A DNA stretch of 64,000 nt from Lucinisca nassula (GCA_963580285.1 CAUZLF010000241.1:203307-267306), one strand, 5' to 3'; shown: positions 11,066-23,320, numbered from the stretch's first letter. Translations and numbers: made by a program. The notes: generated by a model not told the origin, from the sequence alone.

Positions 11066-11788
11066 AAAAAAACCTCTACCGTTTACAGATAAGTTTGTAG
11101 TGTATTAATGACTGAAAATAGTTCGAGAAATTATCAACCAGCGTTAAAGTCGTAAATCAGTGAATGCAGAGGATTATATATATTCGTGCCACTTTGAGCA
11201 GACGTCTTTTCTTAACCAGAGGTTTGAATCATGAAAACTAGCGCTTGAAAGAAAGGTTTTGCCGGTTTTCCATGTTGTTAAAAATAGCTGCGCATTGAGC
11301 TACTTCCTGAATCTAGAACAGTTATTATTATTATTACCACACAGTGTACAAAGGTTCACAAAGTACAAATAACTATATAGGTGAAGCAGTAGCTAAGTAC
11401 AGGACATTTAGTAATCCAGCAGAAGTTTCACTGAACCTGGATTTGCGGTGTATACAAAATATTTTGATATATTTTGAAAGCTGAGATCTTCTACAGTAAG
11501 AATCCGCTTGCTGCCATCTTGTCACCCTTGGGCATTTCCAAGAAATTAAGATGGCGTCCAAGATGGTCGACAGAATAGAAAAATTCAAACAATGTACTTA
11601 ATACACTGGTTGCCCATCTGTTAGAACTGCAAATCTACATAAGACATCAAATATTTTTTTTTATTTTAGGCCATTTAAGATATTTTCCGCTGAGTGTTTT
11701 ATATTTTATCGTTCCGTGGTGTTATGTACGTTACAAAATATTAAAACCCCCACAAAATCTTCATTCTCACCTTCATTTGTTATGCTTC
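11066..11788. other. Unassigned DNA
   Basis: I see no recognisable gene or repeat apart from short simple-sequence stretches such as TTATTATTATTA near 11320. Confidence 0.35.
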
Positions 11789-11799
11789 TCAATGGACAT

Positions 11800-12070
11800 T
11801 TCGGCCCCCGCCCATCGGGGCTTGAAGAAATAGATGGGCTGCATAATGCTTCCACGCAGAGCTGAAACCGACCCGCACACGAGCAATGGTATACCACTTA
11901 GAGGATCTAAGCCTGCTCAGGCAAACCCTATAGGTTTCATTGGGCGACAGGGCTTGAAATGTCATTTCATCTCAACGGCGGGTAAAAGTCCCACAAAATA
12001 GGATGCAGCGTCTCCAAAATGACCTTTACAGTGTTGACGGGGACGTTAAACCTCAAATCAAACAAACAAA
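11800..12070 (+). mobile_element. SINE-like retroposon, family A
   Basis: It starts GGCCCCCGCCCATCGGGG, contains a B-box-like GTGCGAGTCGG in better copies, and ends GACGTTAAACCTCAAATC with a CAAA-rich tail. The 11-bp target duplication TCAATGGACAT lies at 11789-11799 and 12071-12081. This copy has lost about 30 bp (the stretch around GCGGTGCGAGTCGG). Confidence 0.82.
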
Positions 12071-12081
12071 TCAATGGACAT

Positions 12082-12707
12082 GTTTGTGTAACTATTATAT
12101 GTATTAAAAGACACACATTTAACCTATTTAAAACTGCAATGTATTAAAGTTCTATGTTTAAAGTTTTGTGAGTTATGCTATATTTAACATAGTAACCCCT
12201 TTTCAGGAATATGTACAGAAAAGGGCAAAACTAATGTTAATCCAAAGGTAGATATTGTCCGCAACCTTTTCAAATTTGTTAAATATTTATAGTCCATTTA
12301 ATGTTCCTGTTTCATGTGTTGAAATGCTTACTGAAATGCTGATTTTGGGCTTGACGATTTCAATTTAACAAAAATAACGCATAAAACAAATGAATCAGCA
12401 CGGTCATGTTTTTGTTGTCGGTGTTTACATAATGCATTTCGGTAAATTAAATGTTAATTTTCCAACAGAAGACTCATTTAAATAGAAATTGGTGTGTAGA
12501 CCTTAACAGCTAAACTCTTTTTGCTGAAAAAGTATTTAAACCTCATTTTACCACAGTATTCATTGTAGTCAATTGTGTTTCGTTACTTCTTTCATAACAT
12601 GAATTAAACTTTCACCTGCTTAGAGAATTCTAATTTTGTGTTGAAAAAAAGTATGATGATACATTTCAGATTTAAAAAGACGTCTTTTCAAATGGCATGT
12701 TTCAATG
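12082..12707. other. Unassigned AT-rich DNA
   Basis: I recognise no coding sequence or repeat here. Confidence 0.35.
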
Positions 12708-12970
12708 CATCACGAAAACACGCCTATATAATTTTGATACCCTTGAACCCCTATTTTATACAGGGGAAATCCTTAGTTTTCTTATTTCTGCTCTAAACTA
12801 TAGATTGTGGCTACTCTTAAGAACCGCCTCAATGAGGCGGCTCTAACGAGTACCCACAATCTATATTTTGAGCAGAAACAAGAAAAATATCAAAATGTTT
12901 CATCTTCAAATTTTCCTTTTTTCGGCGGAAAAGATTACAATGCATTGGTAGAGGCTTGTTTTCGAAATGG
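12708..12970. mobile_element. Family B palindromic MITE
   Basis: Ends are CATCACGAAAACACGCCTAT and AGGCTTGTTTTCGAAATG, an inverted terminal pair. The centre carries the family hairpin around AACCGCCTCAATGAGGCGG, flanked by inverted TTATTTCTGCTC / GAGCAGAAACAAGA. No coding capacity. Confidence 0.8.
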
Positions 12971-13100
12971 TCAGCCCTAAGTCTTCTCAAATATATTAAT
13001 AAATAAGACTTGGATTGCTTTCTATACATGTTCAGAGAAATTCTAATATTGCGTTGGAAACTGACATAAAATCATATGCTGATAACTGTATCATCTGTAT

Positions 13101-13372
13101 TCCATTACGGAAACACGCCTATACAAATACATTGTAAACTTTACCACGGAAAATTTTAAGATGAAAAATTGTGATATTTTTCTTATTTCTGCTCAAAATA
13201 TAGATTGTGGGTACTCGTTGGAACCGCCTCATCGGTTGTAACGAGTCCCCACTATCTTTATTTTAGAGCAGAAATAAGAAAAATAAGATTTACCCCTGTA
13301 AACCCCAGTTTTACTATATTAAAGTGGGGTTCAGGGGGATCAAAATTACATAGGCGTGTTTTCGTGATGAAA
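13101..13372. mobile_element. Family B palindromic MITE
   Basis: Opposite orientation to the copy at 12708, only 130 bp away. Ends are CATTACGGAAACACGCCTAT and TAGGCGTGTTTTCGTGATG, with central AACCGCCTCATCGGTTGTAA partly eroded. Confidence 0.8.
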
Positions 13373-13479
13373 TCTCATTTGAACTTATCCGCATTATACA
13401 CAAGTTTGATATAAATTATATAAAACTTTGAGTAACAAATTTGCCAGTAGAAATTTACTCACATAGAAGGATAAAGTTT

Positions 13480-15255
13480 GTAGACCACAATAAAAAATAG
13501 CCATCGGAAGAGATGGCAAATCCCCCGACCAAAAGCCAATATGGCCTTCAGAAGATTGTTCACCAATAGAAAGTGCACCAGAATTAAACCCGCAATATAT
13601 CACAAAAGTATTGCAGTTATGGCCATCACAAGATTATCCTGTCAGGGGAGATGACTAAAAAACCAGGGCACTCAGAAATGTGGTTCTTGCGCATGACATG
13701 CCCGCTTAAGCTCATGTATTTCTGTACAAAGTACCATCAATATGTCTCAAAAGGTATTGGAGATATGGTGATCACAAGCTGGCCATACAGTTATATTGGA
13801 AGGGTAGATAACTCAAATACCACAGCACCAACAGTTGTGGTTCTTGCACATGACATCCCTTCTGTACCTTTTATACAATTGTGCCAAGTTCCTTCAATAT
13901 ATCTCAAAGGGTGTTGGAGTTATGGCCATCACAAGGTTATATTGCCAGGGGAGATAACTAAAAAACCAGAGCACCCAGAGTTGTAATTCTTGAGCATGAC
14001 ACACCTGCTTCACCTCATGTACATCTGCATCAAGTACCACCAATATGTCTCAAAGGGTATTGGAGGTATGATGATCACAAGGTTGTCATACTGTTATATT
14101 GGAAGGGGAGATAACTCAAATATCATAGCACCCAGAGTTGTGGTTCTTAGACATGAAGCGCCATCTCAAAGTTGTATACAATTGTGCCAAGTACCACCAA
14201 TATATCTCAAAGGGTATTGGAGTTATGGCCATCAAAAGGTTATATTGTCAGGGGAGATAATTAAAAATCCAGGGCACCCGGAGTTGGGGTTCTTGCAAGT
14301 GACACACATGCTTAACCTCATGTACAACTGTACCAAGTATCATCAATATATCTCAAAGAGTGTTGGAGATGTGGCCATCACTAGGTAGTGATTCCATATT
14401 ATTGGAAGGGGAGATAACTAAAAAACCATGGCACCCAGAGTCGTGGTTCTTGTGCATGACACATCGTCTCGGCCTTGTGAACAACTGTGCCAGGTATCAT
14501 CAATATATCTTAAAGGATATTGGAATTATGGCCATCACAAGGTTCTCACACTATTTTATTGGAAGGGGAGATAACTCCAAAACCATGGCAACCAGAGTTG
14601 TGGTTCTTGTGCATGACACGCTGTCTCAGCCTTGGGAACAACTGTGCCAGGTACCATCAATATATCTCAAAGGGTATTGGAGTTATGGCCATCACAAAGT
14701 AGTCATTCTATTTTATTAAAGGGGGAGATAACTAAAAAAGTATGGCACTCAGAGTTCTGGTTCTTGCGCGTGACACACCGCCCCAGCCTTGTGAACAATT
14801 GTGCCAAGAACCATCAAAGAATCTCAAAGGGTATAGGAGTTATGGCCATCACAAGGTTGTCACTCTATTTTATTGGAAGGGGAGATAACTCCAAACCATG
14901 GCAACCAAAGTTGTCGTTCTTGTGCATGACACGCCATCTCAGCCGTGTGAACAACTGTGCCAGGTACCATCAATATATCTCAAAGGGTATTGGAGTTATT
15001 GCCATCACAAAGTAGTCATTCTATTTTATTAAAAGGGGATATAACTAAAAAGTATGGCATCCAGAGTTCTGGTTCTTGGGCATGGCCCGCCGTCTCGGCC
15101 TTGTGAACAATTGTGCCAAGAACCATCAATGAATCTCAAAGGGTATAGGAGTATGGCCATCACAAGGTTGCGTCTACGGACGGACGGACGGACAGACGGA
15201 CGGACGCCAGGCTGATCGCTATATCCCCCGAACCTATTCGGTCGGGGGATAAAAA
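13480..15255 (+). mobile_element. Pearl-type (Helentron-like) non-autonomous element, copy 1
   Basis: A 5' block (GAAGAGATGGCAAATCCCCC) is followed by about ten tandem units of about 155 bp, each with the motif GTGGTTCTTGNGCATGACA and a block like ATATCTCAAAGGGTATTGGAG. An (ACGG)n microsatellite lies at about 15174-15206, and a terminal hairpin at about 15218-15250 pairs ATATCCCCCGA with TCGGGGGATA. This order matches oyster pearl elements, interpreted in the literature as non-autonomous Helentrons. The unit length is not a multiple of three, and the open frames across it do not code. Confidence 0.75.
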
Positions 15256-15693
15256 GCACTACATCATTTTTAATTTTATATTTTTAATGCGAACTGCTAG
15301 TTTGAATATTTACAGACCGCTTAAGCATGTTTCAAAGAAATGTTATTATGTTTCTGATTTACATACAATGCATAAAGCGTTACGAAACACACAAATAATA
15401 TGCTCATCCATATAGTGTCAGTTTCAAATATACATATACTTATTGTACATAATTCAAGATTCTTGCTGTACTTAATAGTGTGTTTAAATAGAATGGAGCG
15501 ATATGATCTTACCATAACGAAACCACGTCCCTATCTTTTTCATTGAAATTTAACAAGGTTTGTTATGTTTGATGCTGCACTGGAACTGAGGAAAAGGGTT
15601 TAACTTTTAAAAACTTCGGAGATGAAGTACTACCCACCGCCACAAGGCAGTCGTTCTATTGTGAAAAACGCCTGTAAGGGAATCTTTATTCAT

Positions 15694-15941
15694 CAGGGGC
15701 CAGTTGTTCAAAACTAACGACGTCGTTAGTTAACATATCGTTAAAACTTTGATCATTTAATATGGCAAATATGCTGAAATTTTTGCTGAAAAAATGTGAG
15801 CAGCTTTTGCGGACGCAAAAGCTGCTCACATTTTTTCAGCAAAAATACCAAAATTTAAGATATTGTACTTGCTAGAAGAGTTAACAATATGACAACTAAC
15901 GAGCTCGTTAAGCTACTGATGCTTTGAACAACTGGCCCCAG
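15694..15941. mobile_element. Hairpin MITE with CAGGGGCCAGTTGTTC termini
   Basis: Terminal inverted repeats are CAGGGGCCAGTTGTTCAAA (left) and its near-perfect complement at 15923-15941. Inside is a perfect 30-bp-arm hairpin at 15781-15844 with a 4-nt loop GGAC, and outer inverted blocks around AACGACGTCGTTAGTTAAC. CAGGGG termini are hAT-like, but I could not find an 8-bp target duplication. Confidence 0.75.
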
Positions 15942-15954
15942 GCCTGTAGCGATT

Positions 15955-16190
15955 TATTTATGTTGTTGTTTGTTACTTGCTGTGTGTATCACTTGTTCTT
16001 TTAATTTTGGATGGCCGTGTGGCCATTTTGTGGGAAAGTAACTGTCCTTATGGCCTTCCTTTGTTTAGGTTTCCATTATGGTCTGGTCGCTTAATGTTTG
16101 TGTTTCTTTCCCTTTGGTGTCTTTTATGGGTGATGTTAGTTAATTGTATCAATTCCTGATCTTTGTTTTACTTCTACTCTGTAGACCGAC
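15955..16190 (+). mobile_element. Naiad-type pLTR fragment
   Basis: Colinear with 3205-3430: TGTGTGTATCACTTG, GGGAAAGTAACTGTCC and GTTAATTGTATCAATTCCTG, ending GTTTTACTTCTACT. Only the distal third of the tail is present. Confidence 0.7.
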
Positions 16191-16299
16191 ACAAATACTT
16201 ATAGCCCAAAGGATATTGGAAATAATGGTTTAACCTTGTCCGCTCTGGAGCTTGTTTGAGATGTTTTCGCAAAACATTACAAAAAACTAAATCCTGTTA

Positions 16300-16894
<595 letters not shown>

Positions 16895-16982
16895 AGAATC
16901 ACAAACAGCTCATCAACCAGCTCCCTCTTCTCCACAAGAGGCGTTTAAGGTCCAACAGGCATAACAATGAAAATTAAATAAA

Positions 16983-17252
16983 TCATCACGAAAACAAGCC
17001 TATATAATTTTGATCCCCTTGAACCCCACTTTTAAATAGAAATACTTGGGTTTCCGGGGGTATACCTTATTTTTCTTATTTCTGCTCTAAAATATAGATT
17101 GTAGGTACTCGTTAGAACCGCCTCCATGAGGCGTTTCTAACGAGTGCCCACAATCTATATTTGGAGCTGAAATAAGAAATATATTACAATTTTTCAGTCA
17201 TTTTTTCGGGGATAAAGGTGGCAATGTATCTGTATAGGCGTGTTTGCATAAT
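16983..17252. mobile_element. Family B palindromic MITE
   Basis: Ends are ATCACGAAAACAAGCCTATA and TATAGGCGTGTTTGCATAATG. The central hairpin is AACCGCCTCCATGAGGCGTT, with inverted TTATTTCTGCTC arms. Confidence 0.82.
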
Positions 17253-17364
17253 GAATAATACACCAATAAGCCCATACAACAAGAAGAGCCCCTTTGAAAA
17301 TCCGACAAAGCTACATTTAAATTAAACAGCATTAGAACCATCGCCTTAGGAAGGGACAGTAGCG

Positions 17365-17795
17365 CATCATGAAAGCATGTCCATATAATTGTGAGCCCAA
17401 TAAACCCCAATTTTATATAGTAAATCTGGGTAACTGTCCTTTTGGCTTTCCGCTATTGATGTTTCCATAAGGGACTGTTGTTTCATGTTTGTGTTGCTTT
17501 CCCCTTGGTGTCTCTGATGGGAGCTGTTGGTTAATTGTATTGATTTCTGATCATTGCCTTCACTACTATTTTACAGGGGTAAACCTACTTTTTCTTATCT
17601 TGCTATAAAATAAAGAATGTGGGTACTCGTTAGAAACACCTCATCGATATATGTGTACTCGTTAGAAACAACCTGGTTCTATATTTTAGAGCAGAAATAA
17701 GAAAAATATCATAATTTTTCATCTTAAAAATTTTCGTTCGTCGGCGTTTAAGTTAATAATTTATTTGTATTGGCGTTTTTTTTTTTCGTAATAGA
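17365..17795. mobile_element. Family B MITE split by a Naiad-type tail fragment
   Basis: The left part (CATCATGAAAGCATGTCCATATAA to AAATCTGGG) and the right part (TTACAGGGGTAAACCTAC to GTATTGGCGTTTT) are the two halves of one B element separated by 17426-17573. The central hairpin is badly eroded. Confidence 0.65.
17426..17573 (+). mobile_element. Naiad-type pLTR fragment inside a B MITE
   Basis: It contains TAACTGTCCTTTTGGCTTTCC, then CTTGGTGTCTCTGATGGGAG and ATTGATTTCTGATCATTGCC, matching the end of the tails at 54390-54530. It is 5'-truncated, as expected for retroposition. Confidence 0.65.
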
Positions 17796-17939
17796 CACCA
17801 CTGGGGAGATTAAATCGATTTTATGGATCCAACCTTAACTCTAGTAGGTTTTAGTATTTACAACATGATTTTATCTCTTTATATTATGACCTCTGATCAT
17901 ATACTTCAAGGGATATCCATGCATATAAATATATATTAT

Positions 17940-18168
17940 TTAGGCTTATGTTGGTTAGTACCTCATCGAGGCGGTTCTAACGAGTATCCACAATCTAAAT
18001 TTAAGAGCAGAAATAAGAAAAATTTCACAATTTTTCATCATAAAATTTTCATTTTTTCGGCGAGCAGAAATAAGAAAAATAAAGTATACCCCCGGAAACC
18101 CCAGTTTTACTATATAAAATTGGGATTTAAGGGGGTCAAAATTATATTAGGCATGTTTTGGTGATGTA
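17940..18168. mobile_element. Rearranged family B copy
   Basis: It starts mid-element (CCTCATCGAGGCGGTTCTAAC) and runs to TTTCGGCG. It then jumps, at GCGAGCAGAAATAAG, into a second half-copy in which AGAAATAAGAAAAATAAAG leads to AACCCCAGTTTTACTATAT and ends GGCATGTTTTGGTGATG. Two half-elements appear joined. Confidence 0.6.
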
Positions 18169-18240
18169 AGTGTACAGGATACTGTAAGAGATTATAATTG
18201 TCCTGTGTTGAATTATTTGATATTGGAACTGAACGATTTT

Positions 18241-18716
18241 AGCAACTCTGAATCACCATGTCGCCTTGATGTTTAGCAACTCTGAATCACCATGTCGCCT
18301 TGATGTTTAGCAACTCTGAATCACCATGTCGCCTTGATGTTTAGCAACTCTGAATCACCATGTCTCCTTGATGTTTAGCAACTCTGAATCACCATGTCGC
18401 CTTGATGTTTAGCAACTCTGAATCACCATGTCGCCTTGATGTTTAGCAACTCTGAATCACCATGTCGCCTTGATGTTTAGCAACTCTGAATCACCATGTC
18501 GCCTTGATGTTTAGCAACTCTGAATCACCATGTCGCCTTGATGTTTAGCAACTCTGAATCACCATGTCGCCTTGATGTTTAGCAACTCTGAATCACCATG
18601 TCGCCTTGATGTTTAGCAACTCTGAATCACCATGTCGCCTTGATGTTTAGCAACTCTGAATCACCATGTCGCCTTGATGTTTAGCAACTCTGAATCACCA
18701 TGTCGCCTTGATGGTC
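18241..18716 (+). repeat. Minisatellite, 34-bp unit, 14 copies
   Basis: The unit begins AGCAACTCTGAATCACCATG and continues with TCGCCTTGATGTTT. Copies are almost identical; I noticed one C/G variant (GTCTCCTT near 18361). The unit is not a multiple of three, so no repeat protein is implied. Near-identity suggests recent homogenisation. Confidence 0.95.
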
Positions 18717-18795
18717 CCATCAATTTTCAGCTTAATCAGACTAACACTTTGAAGAATTTCAAGACTGTACCATAACAGCCATCTTGGATATCGAA

Positions 18796-19102
18796 TTTGT
18801 TTGTTTGATTTGAGGTTTAACGTCCCCGTCAACACTGTAAAGGTCATTTTGGAGACGTTGCTTCCAATTTCGTGGGACTTTTACCCGACATTGAGATGAA
18901 ATGACATCTCAAGCCCTGTTGCCCAATGAAACCAATAGGGTTTATTAGCATGGACGGTCCGCCTCGCACCGCGGTTCCTGGACAGGCTTAGATTCTCTAA
19001 GCGGTTTACCAGTACTAGTGTGCGGGCCGGATTCAGCTCTGCGTGGAAGCATCATGCAGCCAATATATTTCTTCAAGCCCCTATGGGCGGGGGCTCCTTG
19101 GA
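18796..19102 (-). mobile_element. SINE-like retroposon, family A
   Basis: A full-length antisense copy from TTTGATTTGAGGTTTAACG to TATGGGCGGGGGC, running into the assembly gap, so no target duplication can be tested. Confidence 0.8.
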
Positions 19103-19125
19103 NNNNNNNNNNNNNNNNNNNNNNN
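19103..19125. other. Assembly gap (23 N)
   Basis: A run of undetermined bases at the end of a SINE copy. Sequence on the two sides may not be truly adjacent. Confidence 1.
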
Positions 19126-19369
19126 CTGGTGGGTGACTCAGCATATCCAAACCTAACTAAAAAGGAGCACTATACATAATGGGAGAAAGAATCAGAATCA
19201 ACAACATGACAAACATTAAACTGAAGGGACAAACGTAACACTATAAATGAACAACCAAAAAGGGAGAAGAATCGGGATAATCAACGTAACAACATATATG
19301 ATTAGGAAAAAAACAAACAAAAAAAAACAGAACCACCAACACAAAACATGAAGGAACCACAGCAAAAGA

Positions 19370-19520
19370 AACCGACTTGAAACGGTCAGTAAAATACTGT
19401 TGGGTTAGGTCTCAAAGGGAAATAAATGCAAACATAAACAACTTTACCAAATGAAAACGCCACAAGCGGAAGGCCAAAACAATGGCCACAAAAATTCCCA
19501 TAAAATGGCCAAACGGCTTT
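19370..19520 (-). mobile_element. Diverged Naiad-type tail fragment
   Basis: Antisense matches to the tail include GAAACGGTCAGTAAAATACTG, AAGCGGAAGGCCAAAAC and CATAAAATGGCCAAACGGC. It is weak but colinear with about 1040-1210. Confidence 0.45.
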
Positions 19521-19525
19521 CCAAA

Positions 19526-19803
19526 CATCACGGAAACACGCCTATACAATTTTGACCCCATTGAACCCCACTTTTATATAGTAAAACTGGGGTTTCCGGG
19601 GGTATACCTTATTTTTCTTATTTCTGCTCGAATATATAGATTAGGGGTACTCGTTAGAACCGCCTCGATGAGGCGGTTCTAACGAGTGCCCACAATCTAT
19701 ATTTGGAGCAGAAATAAGAAAAATATCGCAATTTTTCATCATAAAATTTTCATTTTTTCGGCGATAAAGGTGGCAATGTATTTGTATAGGCGTGTTTTCG
19801 ACA
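19526..19803. mobile_element. Family B palindromic MITE
   Basis: Well preserved: CATCACGGAAACACGCCTAT, the sub-palindrome CCCCACTTTTATATAGTAAAACTGGGG, the central perfect GAACCGCCTCGATGAGGCGGTTC, and TATAGGCGTGTTTTCG at the end. Confidence 0.85.
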
Positions 19804-19984
19804 AAAAGATCAAAGCAATACATACATGCAAAGACGAACTATAACAATAATAAACCACAACAGTCTTCGAACGGTCAGTATAAAGTTTAAACGGTCAATA
19901 AGAAGTTTGAAATGAAAAAAAAAGTGTTCCTACCCAACTTTCGTACGTCGGTCTTAGCACATTAGTACGTAAGCATTGTTTTGT

Positions 19985-20352
19985 ACAGAAATAAAATGAG
20001 GATCTTACATGCATTATTGAATTTATTAAACGAGTTGAGAAAAAGGGATAAAATGCGAGGCTTTGTCGAGAATTGTATCTATTTTCTTCAATTAGTTAAA
20101 TAAATTCAATAATACATAAGCACGAATGCAAGATTCTATTCAATGACATTTTAAAACGCATTTAATTCACGATTGTTTAACAAAAATGTCAATATTCCGC
20201 AATCAGTAAACGCGACGTCGTTAAGGACGCCGTACATGTAAAGTTACGGGGCGTATCTTAACTAAATTGCATATTTAATCCACTAGTGGGTTATCGAATT
20301 TATTACATGTACATGGCGTTATTACATTCTCAGAAGCGGCATCATATGATTT
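19985..20352. repeat. Interspersed repeat G, copy 1
   Basis: Colinear with 39388-39757: GAGGATCTTACATG, TTATTGAATTTATTAAACGAG, AAACGCGACGTCGTTAAGG, ATCCACTAGTGG and CATGGCGTTATTACA are shared. The first 150 bp form an imperfect fold-back (ATTATTGAATTTATT against AAATTCAATAATACAT). Confidence 0.7.
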
Positions 20353-20539
20353 AAGTCAAAAGTGTAGGCTCAGCTCACTTTAGGTTGCTATGCCTAAACT
20401 GGGTATGAGCTAATGACTGGTTTGGGAGTTGCTCTCTCCGCCCATGTGTTTTCTTAAATCTCCCCCCCCCCCTCCCAAACTTCCCCTAACTTCCCAACCC
20501 CATTTTTTCGCTGAAATATAATGGCGCCTTTTACGGAAT

Positions 20540-21100
20540 TATGTCCCCCCACCGGAGGGGAGGGGGACATATTGTTTTTGGTGCGGATCCCGTTTGAGTC
20601 GGCGTCGGTGTAGCCTGTTTGAAGCATTATATCTCCTGAACCGATGGATGGATTTTGACCAAACTTGCATAGACACATCACTAGGATAAGGGAAAACAGT
20701 CATTAGGTCATTGTGACCTTGGCCTCATTTTCAAGGTCACAGCGACACACAAACAGTCATCATTGACGTTAAAGATATAGCTCTGTCCATTAACGAATTG
20801 ATTAATTTTAAACAAACTTGTTACAATATATCATTACAACAAATTTGATTAGATTTTGGTGACCTTGATCTCATTTCCAAGGTCAAAGCGACCCAAGAAC
20901 AGTCATTTTTGGGCCAAAAATGGATTGTGTGCACTCTATCTCATTAACGAATTGATTAAATCTAATCAAACTTGGTACAATATATCATTACAACAAACCG
21001 CAGATTTGTTTAGATTTTGGTGACCTTGACCTTATTTCCAAGGTCACAGCGACCCAAAAAGTCATTTTTGGGCCAAAAACGTCTTGTCTGCACTCTATAT
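20540..21100. repeat. Pearl-like element: about three units of about 170 bp
   Basis: Recurring blocks are CATTAACGAATTGATTAA, ACAATATATCATTACAAC, TTTTGGTGACCTTGA and CCAAGGTCACAGCGACC. The left part has a GGGGGACATATTG head next to a C-rich tract (about 20461). This resembles the tandem-core pearl-type repeats but is a different family from those at 13.5 and 33.5 kb. Confidence 0.55.
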
Positions 21101-21517
21101 AATAATAATAATCATAATAATGTCTTTATTTTTCGAGGATAACATATTTAGTATAAAACTAATCTCACATATGGTCCTCGCTAGAACAAAGCAAAATATT
21201 ATATACAATTTATACAATAAAATGAGATCTAATAAAATCGCAGTAGTTTGTACAGGAAGTCCAAAATATCTGAACAGACTATGTGAACATAAAATGTTTA
21301 AAATTATATGTGCCATACTTAGAATAACTAGCTGGTATATCATCTAAAACTAAATTTGTTAAAGAGTTAAAATTGACCAGCGCTAAATAAAATCTACTAC
21401 ATAACCTACTGATGACTCAGATCCGCCTGCGCAACCGCACAGTTTGATTAGAGACTTCACCGTTCACGTGTAGAGTGTGGGTGATTCAGTCTAGCAAAAG
21501 GCGTAGAATCTGGCCAG

Positions 21518-21712
21518 ACATTACGAATACACGCCGATACAAAGTTGTAAACTTTACCGGCGAAAAAACGAAAATTTCAAGATGAAAGTACCCACAACAT
21601 AAATTTTAGAGCAGAAATAAGAAAATTAAGGTTTACCCCTGTAAACCCCCGTTTTACTGTATAAAAAGGGGTTCAAGGGGATCATAATTATAAAGGCGTG
21701 TTTTCCTGATGG
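21518..21712. mobile_element. Family B MITE, centre deleted
   Basis: Ends are CATTACGAATACACGCCGATAC and AAAGGCGTGTTTTCCTGATG. The central hairpin is missing, leaving about 195 bp. Confidence 0.7.
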
Positions 21713-21784
21713 AATCTAGCTAGAAGCTTGGCGCACAGACTTATCTGGTCATATATTACTTCTTGTAGTGACGCAATTTTCAAA

Positions 21785-22012
21785 CCTAACTGGGGTTTCC
21801 GGGGGTATACCTTATTTTTCTTATTTCTGCTCTAAAATATAGATTGTGGGCACTCGTTAGAACCGCGTCGATGAGGCGGTTCTAACGAGTGCTCACAATC
21901 TATATTTGAGCAGAAATAAGAAAAATATCACAATTTTTCATCATAAAATTTTCATTTTTTTCGGCGATAAAGGTGGCAATGTATTTGCATAGGCGGGTTT
22001 GCGTAATGGTTG
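21785..22012. mobile_element. Family B MITE, left-truncated
   Basis: It begins at AACTGGGGTTTCCGGGGG, has the central GAACCGCGTCGATGAGGCGGTTC, and ends ATAGGCGGGTTTGCGTAATGG. Confidence 0.75.
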
Positions 22013-22109
22013 TAACGGAGGAGCAAAACGCAGACCTTTGTCCCAAATCTTCACTGACAAGTAGTAAACAACTCCGTGACAGAAATCATCCGGGACCTAG
22101 TGCATAAAC

Positions 22110-22385
22110 ATTATACGCAAACACGCCTATACAAATACATTACCACCTTTATCGCCGAAAAAATCTTATGATGAAAAAATTGTTATTTCTGCTCAAAGTA
22201 TAGATTGTGGGTACTCGTTAGCACCGCCTCATCGAGGCGGTGCTAACGAGTACCCACAATCTATATTTAAGAGCAGAAAAACAAAAAAGTAGGTATACCC
22301 CTGCAAATCCCAGTTTTACTATATAAAAGAGGGGTGGGGGGGGGGTTGAGTGGGTCAAAATTATATAGGCGTGTTTCCGTGATGT
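22110..22385. mobile_element. Family B palindromic MITE
   Basis: Reverse orientation: TTATACGCAAACACGCCTAT to TATAGGCGTGTTTCCGTGATG. The centre is a perfect AGCACCGCCTCATCGAGGCGGTGCT. It abuts the Harbinger-like fossil. Confidence 0.82.
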
Positions 22386-23320
22386 AAAGCAGGCGTAGTT
22401 TGCGCTAGCGTAAGCTATGAAAGTAGGCATAACTAAGTCCAGCGTACGACTGTCTTAAAATCAGAGTGCATAAAGATGGCGTTAAAAAAGAACTTAGTTG
22501 CGACTGGAGTAAGATCGGCGTAAGTCCGGCGTATAGCCACAATAGTACGACGTATCATGTATATCATGGTCGAAATGTATACACCCGATACACACGCCTC
22601 AGGTGTTGTACGAAAGAAATTTATGTACACCTTTCTGCTGTGCATGCTCTGGGAAAATGTCTGCAAGAAAAAATAATTTTGAAGAAAATGAAATTTTGAG
22701 ACTGCTGGCCCTCTATAAGGAAAATGCTGAGATTTTTAACTAAAAATTTAGTAATGTGTCCACACCCAAATTGAAAACGAACAAATGGCAGGCAATACAA
22801 TGCGCAGTAAATTCTACTGGAAATTGAACACAGCGATGCATAAGTCCTTTGAGAGCCAAATAAACCCGTCTCATAGTCCTGCATGCAGCTGATTTATCAA
22901 TATCAATAACGTCACTAAATGCATTCTGGAAACAGCCGTTCGCCAAATATCTCAATGAATTTCGGCTGAAATCGCCCTCTTATTCCAAGACAGAACGGAA
23001 CTCGCACTGTGTAGTGAGGTAATCTAAGTCGCTTATAAAGCTAGATATCATTGCAAATATCCAAAGGAGTTGATCTGTCTCTAAATACCCGTACTCTCCT
23101 TAAACTATACTGTAAATTCTCATCGCTCCTCCCTTTGTACACAGAATACTGCAAAATAATCACGATACGCTAAAGTTCTACCTAGTAGACGTGACTGAGT
23201 TGACGACTATGTTTGCGACACGCCTCATTTATGCACACCGCGTAAATTTCTGAGACAATCTTACGACGGGCGTGCGCCTGACGTAGACTTACGTCTGGTT
23301 TATGCACTCGGTCTCAGAAA
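22386..23320 (-). pseudogene. Harbinger-like transposase fossil
   Basis: Minus-strand 22955-22740 reads SLRYLANGCFQNAFSDVIDI, DKSAACRTMRRV, then ALKGL and VQFP. This resembles the helix-turn-helix region of PIF/Harbinger (HARBI1-type) transposases (ALRYLATGSFQ..., S-x-S-x-V-S-R). A TAA interrupts the frame upstream, and the catalytic DDE part is not recognisable. The outer 100-150 bp on each side are loosely inverted (GACTGTCTTAAAATCA with GTGCATAAA at the left; the complement at the right), suggesting long degraded termini. I base the call on one conserved block. Confidence 0.45.

Noticed and set aside
13651..15015. Series of overlapping 110-130-codon frames
   Set aside because: They fall in the 155-bp units of a pearl-type element and change frame from unit to unit.
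18241..18716. CRISPR-like array
   Set aside because: The 34-bp units are head-to-tail with no spacers, in animal DNA; this is a minisatellite.
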